In this document: positions 45,463 through 55,637 of the stretch, piece after piece
How the letters are laid out: each line of letters starts with the position of its first letter
How positions within the stretch are numbered: position 1 is the first letter of the stretch
NCBI GenBank assembly: GCA_947179485.1
Contig: OX359245.1
Span: 71,411,067 to 71,475,066 of the forward strand
Reading direction: 5' to 3'
From: Allacma fusca
Taxonomy: Eukaryota; Arthropoda; Collembola; Symphypleona; Sminthuridae
Length of the DNA stretch: 64,000 nucleotides
Translations under genes and position numbers: made by a program
Notes under the pieces: model-generated
Database searches by the model: none
Told to the model about the DNA's origin: nothing
Seen by the model: the letters and a program-made list of their open reading frames with translations, nothing else

Positions 45463-47013
45463 ATGGTACATATAAAAATTTTGTGGGTACGAAATACTAA
45501 CGTTGTGAAAATGTGAATTTATTTTTCTGTACTATAATCATAATTTTTATTCAAAATTTAGGCAAAAGCTGGACATTGGAGCCTCGTGCTTATCTTCACC
45601 CTTGGATCCAGAGTGGTTTCAGCTGAGCTTCAAAATCCCTACAGTTATAGCTTCCCGGTTTTAAATCCTAGCAATAGTATTGTCAAAACTGAGGAGACCC
45701 CAAAATCCATTGGGATTATTCCATTTTTTCAGAAGGCTCGAAACATTTATAATCATATAAAGAGCAAGTATGCCTTTCCGGTCCTTGGGGATGGGGAAGG
45801 AAACATAAATTCTCAATTACATCAACACGGTTCGGGTGTCAAATTCGATAGCAAATCTCATGCATATGAGTACATCCTTCCCCCTTTCAATGGCTCAGGA
45901 GATATTCCGAATTTATCGGGAACAATTATGAACAAACCCTGGAATGATTTGGGTAACATCCAAAAGGAAGGAGCAATTGTGGGGAATTTAAATAATAAAA
46001 TAATTCCCGAAGGAAATCTTGACGGGAAATTTTTTCCTGTCAACAGAAAATTATTTCAAAATCAAAATGTGAAGCCAGGAATCGTCATGCAGAAGTCAGC
46101 ATTAAGGGGGAATATTTTATCTGCATTTATGAAGATTATAAATAATCCTACAAACGAAATACAGGAAATCCCAATTATACCAGTTACACCTGATACGAAA
46201 GAAATTCCAATATTACCATTTACACCTGAAAGAAAATTAATTCCACTAATTCTTCAAGCTACAAATGAAAAAAAAATAATTCCCCTAATTCCAGCTACAC
46301 CTGAAAATAAAGTAATTCCAACAATACCAGCTGCACCGTTGAAAATCCAATCCTTGGAAAAACTTCCGGAGAAGAAACCCTCCGAAGAGACTAAGTTTGA
46401 AAACATCCGGAAATCCCGTAACGTTGCCAAACTATTTCAAAAAATAATATTTCAAAAACATCCAGGAACTGCTAAAATGCAAAGACCAATAATTGTCCGA
46501 GTCCCTGACGATGGTAATCAAAGAAATACAGTAAAAGTATTTAATTCTTTTGGTTGAGTATTGGGCGGAGTGCTTATAATTAAAATATTTAATTGTAATA
46601 ACCAAGCCAGCTCAATAACCCACCCTCTCAGGAGTCGGTTTGGGGTAAAGGGAGACGGTCTCTTTTTAATTCAAATTACAGACCTTTCAAACTCTGGTGC
46701 AAAAACTTGGACTGACACTACTACTGCTGTTAATGGTACCACAACAGGAGCATCTTCAGCTGAACAAATCAAATTCCAGGGAATTGAGGCAGATCAAAAA
46801 ATGTTTTTGGCTGAGGGTTCCAATACGATTAGTCCTTATGAAAATTTTGAGAATACAGATTATTTTTATGGACCGGACTTGCATAACACTCTTAGCCCAG
46901 ATTTTGACTACAAAATTCCTAGTTTTGTCCCCAACGAGTACGTGAATGATTACAATGGGGATGTCCCTGGAGAGTCAGATTGTTCAGGAGGATTTGGGTC
47001 CATAGAATTTTAG
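45463..47013 (+). CDS. Predicted secreted Ile/Pro-rich repeat protein (3 exons)
   Basis: Unknown family. I infer three exons. Exon 1 is 45463-45486 (MVHIKILW, ending TGG|gtacga). Exon 2 is 45562-46552; its start completes a signal peptide (SLVLIFTLGSRVVS). Exon 3 is 46607-47013. The second intron (46553-46606, 54 bp) removes an otherwise in-frame TGA at 46555-46557 and joins in phase (TTT G|CC AGC). The mature part contains degenerate repeats of the form IPxIPxTPxxKxIP at about residues 215-265, basic and amphipathic stretches, and an acidic Tyr/Asp-rich C-terminus ending DCSGGFGSIEF. No catalytic domain is visible; a structural or cuticle/silk-like extracellular role is only a guess. If the intron is not real, the gene is split by the TGA. 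Confidence 0.55.
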
Positions 47014-47418
47014 GCATATTAACAAATAATTATATGGTTATGATAATAATTATTTTTGAATAAAAATATTTTTGAATTGTCTGTATCTACTTATTTCTTT
47101 TATTTACCGAGTGCTTCACAAGGGATTTGTTTTTGACCTAATATTATAGAAATGTTCACTATTTTTAAATGAGAGCAATATTACAAACAAGCACTATCGA
47201 TGTAGAAAGAATCTCCGATATTCATGCTGATCGCCAAACTAGTTCATACAACTTTAGATCATATCTTCGGTGATGAGGCAAAATGGTCTGTACATTCCTG
47301 AGTTCATGTATTTCCAGTAATTAATTTTATTCTACAAATCTTCACAGCATTTATTGCCAGAAGCTTCCCACATCTTCTCATTCAACAGTAAGGATTATTT
47401 TAAATTTAAAAGGCCCGT
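47014..47418. other. Short intergenic region between convergent genes
   Basis: AATAAA-like signals near 47058 fit the polyadenylation of the upstream + strand gene. Nothing else recognised. Confidence 0.4.
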
Positions 47419-48012
47419 CTATTGAGTCTTAGTGACAGTAGTGGGTAGCTTCATTATACCGGTTGAAGATACGGCGCTAATCGTACTCCTGATTTGGTCA
47501 CCAGTCTTTGGAAGGGTGCATAATTTCTGGACGGATTCCAAAATATTGTCTGGAGTGATCAGAACTTGATCAATAGTACCAGTTTTTGTGGCTTTTTTCA
47601 AAGCATCCACTTCCTGATTGTAAGATGTCCGGGTGGTCATCATGCTCTCTAAAAGTTGGGGACTGTTCCCAAGTGTCACCAAAGTTTGTTGGACATCAAT
47701 CAGATGATCCAAGTAGCCCGCCGTGACATCGATACCAGTTGACTTATTATTTTGCTCCAGGAATGTCGTCAATTGAGCGCTCACTTGTGTAACGGCTTTT
47801 TGCTCATCCTCCAACATTTTGATATTCCCCTGGAGAGTATCGCTGAAGACTTTGACGGCTGCTAGTTTGTTGTTCGAAGTGATCAGGAATTCCTTGATGT
47901 TGGAGTCTTCAACTTCTTTCTCAACTTTGGTGGTTTTGTAGGTGAGGTGCATGTGTTCCTGCCAAGGGCATGAGCACTTGGCACACTTCCGGTCATTAGA
48001 GGGACCCGACAT
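47419..48012 (-). CDS. C-terminal part of an AIG1/septin-like GTPase-family protein (partial)
   Basis: 197 codons starting with a Cys/His cluster (CAKCSCPWQEHMHLTY) followed by a helical, charged region (KEVEDSNIKEFLITSNNKL, FLEQNNKSTGIDVTAGYLDHLI). From memory, this CxC...WxxHMHxxY block sits C-terminal to the P-loop domain in a group of invertebrate AIG1-type GTPases. No Walker A motif is present here, so upstream exons would lie to the right (beyond 48012), or this is a fragment. In another frame immediately upstream, an ATG at about 48082 reads through MSTVESEEFPRVVNV, possibly part of the same gene. A minisatellite begins just upstream. Confidence 0.45.
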   Translation of the reverse strand: MSGPSNDRKCAKCSCPWQEHMHLTYKTTKVEKEVEDSNIKEFLITSNNKLAAVKVFSDTLQGNIKMLEDEQKAVTQVSAQLTTFLEQNNKSTGIDVTAGYLDHLIDVQQTLVTLGNSPQLLESMMTTRTSYNQEVDALKKATKTGTIDQVLITPDNILESVQKLCTLPKTGDQIRSTISAVSSTGIMKLPTTVTKTQ

Positions 48013-48108
48013 CGCATCGCATTTTTGAAGTTGGTCCTGACGTTGACAACCCGTGGGAACTCCTCTGATTCTACAGTGCTCATGACAATTGACAATAGAG
48101 GGGTTATG

Positions 48109-48290
48109 TATTTGAAGGGAAGTGGAGGGGCTATGTATTTGAAGATGGAGTGGAGGGGTTATGTATTTGAAGGGAAGTGGAGGGGCTATGTATTTGAAGA
48201 TGGAGTGGAGGGGTTATGTATTTGAAGGGGAAGTGCAGGGGTTATGTATTTGAAGAGAAGTGGAGGGGTTATGTATTTGAAGTGGAAGTG
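48109..48290. repeat. Minisatellite, about 27-bp unit
   Basis: About seven copies of a unit close to gttatgtatttgaagggaagtggaggg, alternating between a gaagat-gga and a gaaggg-aag version (a higher-order two-unit pattern). The frame across it (for example around GYVFEGKW) is repeat-derived, not a recognised gene. Confidence 0.9.
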
Positions 48291-48299
48291 GAGGGGGAG

Positions 48300-49147
48300 T
48301 GTGGAGGAAGTGGAGGGGAAGTAGATTGGAAGCGGAGGGGAAATAATGGGATTATATTAGTAGATGGGTAGTACGGGAATTAGTGTAAGGGGAGCGGAAG
48401 GTGTGGTCAAGTTGAGGGAAATGGGGGAATTATGGCTGGTTTGGGTTTTGAGCGACAGCGCTAAATAGCCGGTCTGCATTCTAAGCATTTTTTATTTTAG
48501 CCGGTTAGGAAGTTTAGCCGACGATATACTTTCAAATCACATTTTTTACCTCCACCGATTTCCATCAAACTTGAAGAGTTTTTTAGATTTTGATACGATA
48601 GACATTTAGGGCTAAACTTCAAATTACGGACGTCGTTTCTCTGTAATCGCTTCAATTGGCGTTAGAATGCCGTAATACGGTACATTTGAATTACACATTT
48701 TTTATCTACAATTACATTTATTTATTTACAATTATTAAATTATGTAATTACAATTAAAACTTACCACTGCCTCCTGCTGATCCGGTATACATGGTTGTGA
48801 GTATGTCAGTCCCGTCTGCTTGAATGTAAAAATATTTAGTTTAGGGAGTACGTTCTTTCACATGAGTTTTTTAATTTATCTAAAAATGTAAGCTGATAGC
48901 AAATATTTTACCTTCAACATTAAAGATATAATTTCAAGGGCATGAATAAAATTATTATACGATTTGTAGCATATAAGCAATTATCAATATCGTAATTACA
49001 TTTGTGATAACTTGCTTTCATTGTACAAATACATACCTTATTATGAACTTGAGGCACGTCCACTTGAGAATTTTATCCGATAAGAGTTGAATGGATTGAC
49101 CGGATTTTTATTAATACTGACGTAATGTGTGAGTTCACAAAATATAT
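48300..49147. other. Non-coding, no gene recognised
   Basis: Starts G-rich as the decayed edge of the minisatellite and then becomes AT-rich. Nothing supported. Confidence 0.4.
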
Positions 49148-49174
49148 GCGCGTGTATAATAATTATACACGCGC
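49148..49174. repeat. Perfect 27-bp palindrome
   Basis: gcgcgtgtataat a attatacacgcgc: 13-bp perfect arms around one base. It shares its last bases with the fold-back element that follows. Confidence 0.95.
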
Positions 49175-49239
49175 AAAAAAATAAACTAATTACAGTACTA
49201 TAATTATTATAGTACTTTAATTAGTTTTATTTTTTTGCG
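49172..49239. repeat. Fold-back (inverted repeat) element
   Basis: cgcaaaaaaataaactaatta... and ...taattagttttatttttttgcg form a stem of about 32 bp with one gap and one mismatch, and almost no loop (ttataattattataa at the centre). It could be a mini-MITE or a palindromic insertion. Confidence 0.9.
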
Positions 49240-50912
49240 GGATTGAATCGAAAAAAAATATATAATTTATAATAATTATTGCTGAAAAAGTTACACCAAA
49301 AAACATTTGATATTTGTGGAACTTATTTTTGGGGTGGAAGGAAGAAATGCTTGGAAGATTATATTGAAGCAAGGCAAGCATTTAGACAAAAATTTAGTTT
49401 TGCTTTAATTTTAATTTGTCAATTTGTCATAGGTGGTAAAAGGCAAAGACCTCACAAAGGTTAAATCCAAATCGGCTCCGTCCAGGAATTCCACGTGTAT
49501 AAGAATAGGTCTAAAGTGAGTATATACAGGAAAGGATTTAAGTATTTAAATTGTAAATCAAAGCATCACAGGTGGAAAGTAGATAGACATAAAAGAGCGA
49601 TTACCGCACTATCAGGCACGGATTAATCTCGTGTTAATCTTTGCGTAACTTCTGCTCTAAATACAGGAAACATTTACAGTGCTTGATATATAGTCTGAGG
49701 ATGAAGGAGGATGTGACATGAGGAAATGAGCCGGAGGGGCAAAGTGAGATTTAGCTTTGTGTATAGTGGGACAAAGCTGCTGGACTTTCATTTCTGGGAC
49801 ATACATTTGTGTGAGGAAAATGTTTTGTCTGTCCAATGATTCCTCGCTGAATTCCTAATACAAAAATATTTGGAGTTTTTTTTTTATTTCCAGAAGTCCC
49901 ACCTGATGCGCCTTGGAGAGTGAGCATATTATGCATTGTGCCATGTTTACTTCCCAGAGTTAGGACTTTATTTTTTTAAATGACGTTCTTCATGCTCTGT
50001 TTTCAAATTAGCAGTTTTTACAAGATTTCTGAACTTATTTAAAAAAGATTGTTTAAAGGTTAGCATGTGAAAAGAATAGGCTGCGACGCTTTTATAGACA
50101 ACAGTGACTTACGTTTATTTCTGGTATAGCGTATCAATATATTTACGCTGTGATTGGTTTAAATAACAACATAATAATAAATATTGCCTGTAGGTTTTCC
50201 AAGAGCATTTTATTTGCCAGATAGTAATGTGCTGTAGCTTATTGCAGATTTCCTGAAATCCCTGCTCGTCAATAAGTTTCAGAGCAAAATTCAGACAGAA
50301 GCTCTCAAGAGTTGATTCGGTTCAGGGACAAATTATGGGGGCTTAAGCTAAACGGTAAGCCATCCTAGCCTAGGGTAAAATATAAATCATTTCGCAGCTG
50401 GGGTAAATGTATTCAACAGAGACCATCAAATTAATCCTCTACTTTTTAAATGTACACCTCCCAGCATCTACAAGCGTTTGTAGAACTGAAGACTACTCAG
50501 TGCCTTGCTCACAACATAGAGGGCGAAAATATACTTAGAATCGAAGCTAACCTTCCAAAGATTTTTATAAACAATAAGATCTCTTCAATATTATCTTTTT
50601 AAACGGCTCGGGAAATTGTGACTTTGTAAAATAAAGTCACATTAAGGAGCAAAGTCGTAGGAAATGCAACGACAGCAGAGTCAAGGCCCAGATGAAGTGA
50701 AAATTTGGCTCTGATAAAATCTTAGAGGATCATTCTACAATATAAAAATATATAGATTCACTGTTAAACTCCACAATTCAAGAACAATTTGGGTAAACAA
50801 CTTGTATGTAATAACCCTGTGTTTAGTCTCGTCATGCCGTATACTGAAGACGAATACGCTTGTGACCACCCTCAGAACTCCGTCAAAATTAGGGGAAACC
50901 CGCCTTTATGAA
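49240..50912. other. Intergenic, no gene recognised
   Basis: Short ORFs such as 49279-49464 have no recognisable features. No repeats or RNA genes could be supported. Confidence 0.4.
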
Positions 50913-50914
50913 TA

Positions 50915-51722
50915 CAGTCAACTCTCGTTATAAGGGAATCTCTGGGGACTGGGAAATTTTGTCCCTTATAAAAACTTTCCCTTATATGCATATAAGGGAC
51001 AGATTCCCTTATAGTGTATGCTAGAAAATAATTAGTTCTAATTTTTAAATCTTTTTAATCATGCAGCATTAACTTGACTTTTTCAATTCATAGTTTTATT
51101 CGGGAGAAATTTGTAGAATAGAATGCAACTTAAATAGCTGTGCGCCGGTTGCTGGATTACCACACTGCCTAATTGTTTCCAGATTTGAATCTGTCGACAT
51201 ATGGTTTTCTAATTGTTTTGCCTCCGATTTTCTAATAATATTTACAGTTAAATTTGCCAAACTTAAAGCCTAAATCTAAATGACTACGATTAGCTCATTA
51301 TGAAATTTAATTAATTATTACAAGTTGAAGTAATTGCAAGTAGTAGTTAAGCATATATGAATATCACTCCGTACGAACATTCAAAATTACGGAATCTGTG
51401 TGTATGGTTTCCACTCCTCGTGTCATTAAAATCCATAATGGAACGGTGCTGGATATAAATCGCTAACAGCTATGATTGCATAACATGAGCAGAGAGTGTG
51501 GTCATATGATTTAAGTCCATTAAAATCCCTTATAGGCACTATTTATCATTCCATGGTACCCAATATATGTTCCACTATAGCGAGTTTTCCCTTATAGGAA
51601 TGTCCCTTATAACCACTTATCTTAAGCATTAGATTAATGGGAGATCTGGCGGGGACGGACAAACTCGTCCCATATAGCAACTTTTCCCTTATAAAGCCAT
51701 CCCTTATAACGAGAGTTGACTG
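50915..51722. mobile_element. Non-autonomous pogo/Tigger-like MITE
   Basis: 808 bp bounded by perfect terminal inverted repeats of at least 22 bp (cagtcaactctcgttataag... / ...cttataacgagagttgactg) and TA duplications at 50913-50914 and 51723-51724. The terminal CAGTnnACTCTCG motif is that of pogo/Tigger-type mariner elements. Just inside the ends are further cccttata/tataaggg repeats. There is no transposase ORF, so it must be moved in trans. Confidence 0.88.
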
Positions 51723-51724
51723 TA

Positions 51725-52252
51725 GTGCATTAAAAAGTCAATTTCCGTATAAGTTTTCAAAGAACAACAACATATTGCTAATACATTGATTGATAAAATT
51801 TCACACGAAATCATCTGTAATTTTACTTATTTCTTTCGAAATATTTTACTCCGGCAATACAGTCCCTCTTGGGAGTTAATTGTTTAAAGGAAAGGTTCAT
51901 ACCAGGCCATGAGAACATATGCAATTATAAGAATTACATCCATACAAATTAGTGCTGCAACCTCTTTCATTTGAAGAGTTTGAGATTTGATTCCTTGTTC
52001 ATTTTGAAGTATCTACACGTAACGGAATATAAAATTTTCCTTGGATATTGAAAATAAAACTGAAGATCTGTAGCTTTTCCAGTTTAATGTAATGCGATGA
52101 ACGGGATTGTTTCTGATTGTGAGCACGCAATATTATTCAAGTAAATGATCCTGAAATTAAACGTGCTCATTTAGAAATCACCAGCAGTTATTTCGTTTCC
52201 AAATGAATCTTTGTCGTGGCACAATTAGGCCGTAGAAGTATCCTAGTCCGCT
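51725..52252. other. Short region before the Maverick
   Basis: No gene seen. Confidence 0.4.
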
Positions 52253-52379
52253 AGTAGTATAAAGTTTAGGTCGTTTTTCCCTCCGATGCCCTCAGGGCAT
52301 TTTACCCAGGTATAACGGGTCATGTGCGGGCTCCGGGGAGGCGGGGCTTAAGTTAAGAGAGCTGTGGAATATAGTTCGA

Positions 52380-53526
52380 GTGTGTTCGGGTTTCTACGAT
52401 TACATTTGGGTATTTGATCGGGATTGGTATCACGTGTTTATCGATTGTTGGTGGGTTCATCTAATAAATACTGTTGTTTATAATATATACAACAATGTCA
52501 ATCAGAGAGAGTTTTTAAATCAGAGATTGAACGGTTCGTTTTCGGGGATTGGATCATTTTTGAAAAGTCGTCCTGAATGGAGGGATAAACGAGCTATTGA
52601 AAGGGAATTATTACAACTTAATTCTTATGCTTTACATCGGCCCGTTCGTCACAGGTTTAAGAGACGAAAGATAATGGTCAATTTTATTAATCAAACCTGG
52701 TCAGCGGATTTGAAGGATATTGCGAATATTGCTCCTTGGAACAATTGTAATATGTTTATATTGATTGTTGTTGACAGTTTTAGCAAGAAGACGTATGCTA
52801 GGATGATAAAGTCTAAGGATAACGAATCAATGATAAAGGCTTTTAGTTCCATTATGAAGGAGGCAAAGGCTAAGCCTATGTATTTGTTTACTGATCGAGG
52901 GCGGGAATTTACGTCGAAATATTTTCGCAAATTTTTGAAGGAAAATGGTATTAAACCATATCATGTGTATAGTCATATAAAGGCAGCGATGGCTGAGAGA
53001 ATAATTCGATCGCTGTTTGGAAAACTGCAGCGCTATATGACTCAACATAAGTCATCGAAAATTTACAACGTCCTGCAAGATTTTGTGGACGTTTATAATA
53101 ACAATTTTCATAGAACCATAGGGATGGCTCCAAATGCGGTTACAATTCGAGATCAATACGACATTTGGGAGCGAATGTATGGCGAATATTCGAAAGAAAA
53201 ATCGGATCCGTTGAGACGACCGGCAAAATTCAAAGTCAACGATTGGGTTAGAATTTCCCGCGCAAAACTTTTGTTTGAAAAAGGTAAGATATTATGTAAT
53301 AATAATAATGAAATGCTGTGAGAATCTCATTGTATAGTCGAGTTTCGTTGTGTACGTAGGCTTTAGTGAGTCATGGTCTCGTGAGGTCTTTCGCATTGCA
53401 AAGGTTCAAGATACGTATCCATATACGTATTTGTTGGAGGATTTGGGAGAACCTCCTGAAGACATTACTGGTCAATTCTATTCAGAAGAGTTGAAGTTGG
53501 CAAAAATAGAGGAAAGCAAGGAATAA
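52380..53526 (+). CDS. INT: Polinton integrase (2 exons seen; 5' end unclear)
   Basis: DDE integrase of the retroviral/Polinton type that inserts the element. Exon 52380-53283, intron 53284-53359 (gtaaga...gtag), exon 53360-53526, joined in phase 1 (G|GC). The N-terminal block YALHRPVRHRFKRRKIMV precedes the core, whose catalytic residues are seen in WSADLKD (D), FTDRGREF (D) and AAMAERIIRSL (E). A chromo/SH3-like C-terminal module follows (KFKVNDWVRIS, then TYPYTYLLEDL). The 5' part of the exon has no in-frame ATG before KIMVNF. An acceptor-like tcaatcag at about 52507 suggests an upstream exon that I could not locate, so the first residues are uncertain. No internal stop. Confidence 0.88.
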
Positions 53527-53626
53527 CCTCAATCTCCATCTAGCGAGCAAAAAAGTGTTGAAGAAGATCATAAACCAGAAAACAAATAATACCAGCAGTA
53601 ACAGCTAAGGATCAGTAGAATTCAAC

Positions 53627-55222
53627 ATGTCAATGCATACCGAATTCAAGTTGACTAGTTCCCGCGGCGACTCAACCACCGCCTTGAGGAATTTCTACGC
53701 GGTCGTAACGAACAAATCTAATCCAGATGGTGTTGGTTTAGTTGGTAACATTGTAAATGGTTTATCTCGTCCAATAATATTAGAACGTGGTATGTACGAC
53801 GTTGGCATTATGAAATTCAGATATACTCCTCAGCCCAAAGTCCCGGTCGTGCGAAAAACAAAGCTTGTGAAGAAAGTGGTGCGTCCTCGAGTAACTCGTC
53901 GCGCAATACAAGCAGATACCGATATTCCTTCTGGACCTATATTTCCAGGCTATCTACCTCCTGCTGTTAGTGCGTTAAAATATAAAAACACTGATGCCAG
54001 TTTCGCACAGTTTATAAGTCTTGTTAATGAATCATTATCGGCAAGTAATATGAAAGCGTTTTTATCATTACCCGACAATAAATTCTTGGTGACAGTCGTT
54101 CAAACCTTTGATGCGTCGGATGAAGTGTTGGAAATATCTGCAAATCTAGCTGCTCTCCTTGGTTTTAAGCGGAAATATTTTCTACGCGGCAGATACTCTG
54201 CCGAAGACATTGTTTCCGAGGGTTTTTATAAGAAGCTGCCAGCTCAAACACAGTTCATCATTGCCGGCGTGAAGCATAACTATAAAGGCAACTTGGTTAT
54301 AATAGATCAACAGTTCCAAGGAATGACCGTATTCTACAAGCATCAAGAAACAAATTTTAAACGTTTTTTTACAGCGTTGTCAGCTCGACTACTTGACTCG
54401 GGCTTCACTGTCAATTTTGAATTTGATTCTAAAAACATATGCACTATTAGTGTTGCAAAAAAGGGTGGGAATAAATTTGACTACATCACATTGCCTGAAC
54501 CAATTGTAAGATGCCTGGGATTTAACCGGGAAAAATTTGAAGTTGGAAAGGAAGTAGCATTAGCAGCTTTCAACGATGTGGAATTTAAGCGCGTAAATTC
54601 AGGCGATCCCTTATATTTTCGGCTTGGCTACACTAATATTCTATTCTTGCCTATGAAGGAACCTGTAACTACAAAGGTATCAGACGTCCTACAGGAATTA
54701 AACAACACATTTCAGAATGAAAAGTTTCCTGTATTTGACATTAAATTTCAATATGGAAATGGCGACATGTTTGTGAACGATATACCCCAGAACTTTTCCA
54801 TTGATCTTCCTGCACCAATAAAACGTTACTTTGAAATACCTTTTGAAACTCGCTTTGAGAATGGTACGCGTGTTCAATATGGCTATGAAATTGTTGTTCA
54901 AGAAGAAATTCTTCGCGAAATTGAGGAGGGCGACGATGAAATTGTCCCCGTGGATTCAAACACAAAACGATTATTGATTTTATTAAATTGTGTAGAAAAT
55001 CCATACTTTAACAACCAGTATGTGCCAGTGATTGCCGAGCTTGGAATGAGTAAGGAACTGAACGTTGAAGTAGAAAAGAAATTTTACCCAGTCACATACG
55101 TCCAGCTCAACTGCAAACAAGTTTCGATTTTACGTGTCGATTTTGTCGACGAGTATTTTCAACCTTGGGATTTCAGCAATTCTGAAACCAGCGTGCTTTT
55201 GCATTTCAAACCACGTTTCTAA
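53627..55222 (+). CDS. Penton-like minor capsid protein of Polinton
   Basis: 531 codons, ATG to TAA, no interruption. The opening pattern (TEFKLTSSRGDSTTALRNFY, then SRPIILERGMYDVGIMKFRY) matches the start of the single jelly-roll penton homologues of Polintons/adintoviruses, where a 'coat peptide-like' strand is followed by 'l.g.wevgl..i.y'. It would form the vertices of a virion. Position directly after the integrase and before the major capsid fits. There is a basic region at about residues 75-100 (VVRKTKLVKKVVRPRVTRRA). It is the longest intact gene in this element. Confidence 0.7.
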   Translation: MSMHTEFKLTSSRGDSTTALRNFYAVVTNKSNPDGVGLVGNIVNGLSRPIILERGMYDVGIMKFRYTPQPKVPVVRKTKLVKKVVRPRVTRRAIQADTDIPSGPIFPGYLPPAVSALKYKNTDASFAQFISLVNESLSASNMKAFLSLPDNKFLVTVVQTFDASDEVLEISANLAALLGFKRKYFLRGRYSAEDIVSEGFYKKLPAQTQFIIAGVKHNYKGNLVIIDQQFQGMTVFYKHQETNFKRFFTALSARLLDSGFTVNFEFDSKNICTISVAKKGGNKFDYITLPEPIVRCLGFNREKFEVGKEVALAAFNDVEFKRVNSGDPLYFRLGYTNILFLPMKEPVTTKVSDVLQELNNTFQNEKFPVFDIKFQYGNGDMFVNDIPQNFSIDLPAPIKRYFEIPFETRFENGTRVQYGYEIVVQEEILREIEEGDDEIVPVDSNTKRLLILLNCVENPYFNNQYVPVIAELGMSKELNVEVEKKFYPVTYVQLNCKQVSILRVDFVDEYFQPWDFSNSETSVLLHFKPRF

Positions 55223-55241
55223 AATCAATATCAATTCGGAC

Positions 55242-55631
55242 ATGCGCCAAGCAGAGTGTAACGATAACGCCTGCTTCCTGGAACCTAAATTAAATCAGTT
55301 GCAATTCGGAAGTGGGTCTGAGGAGGGAGCATTAATGACAGGTGGTAGCGCAGGTCTTGGTTCAGAAGGATCGTCATATTTGATTCCACTGTAGGCGGGA
55401 CAGAGTGAGGTTGGGACAAAGAGGAAACGTCGCCAATCACAGTCTGGTGGAGGCAATCGTCGCCGCCGTCAGCGCAGAAGCACAAACAATTCAGTGCAAA
55501 AACGAAACAGCCGTGCTGGAGGAAAAGGGCGGAAGAGACGGTCACAAGGTCCTCTCAAAAAAATACACGTGGGGTCTGGTCGTCGCAGGCAATCACGAGT
55601 GGTTAAAAGAAAGTGTGTCAGAAGAAATTAA
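55242..55631 (+). pseudogene. Arg-rich core (protamine-like) protein, one in-frame TAG
   Basis: The frame runs 55242-55631 (129 codons plus stop) with one TAG at 55392-55394. Before it: Gly/Ser-rich (GSGSEEGALMTGGSAG). After it: dense Arg/Lys clusters (NRRRRQRRS, GKGRKRRSQG, SGRRRQSRVVKRK). This composition resembles DNA-condensing core proteins of adenovirus-like particles. It fits exactly between the penton and major capsid genes (20 and 6 bp gaps). Confidence 0.6.
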
Positions 55632-55637
55632 TTCCTG

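Noticed and set aside
48025-48225. ORF across the minisatellite (MYLKG/GYVFE repeats)
   Set aside because: It is only the translation of the 27-bp repeat, and the frame shifts between units.
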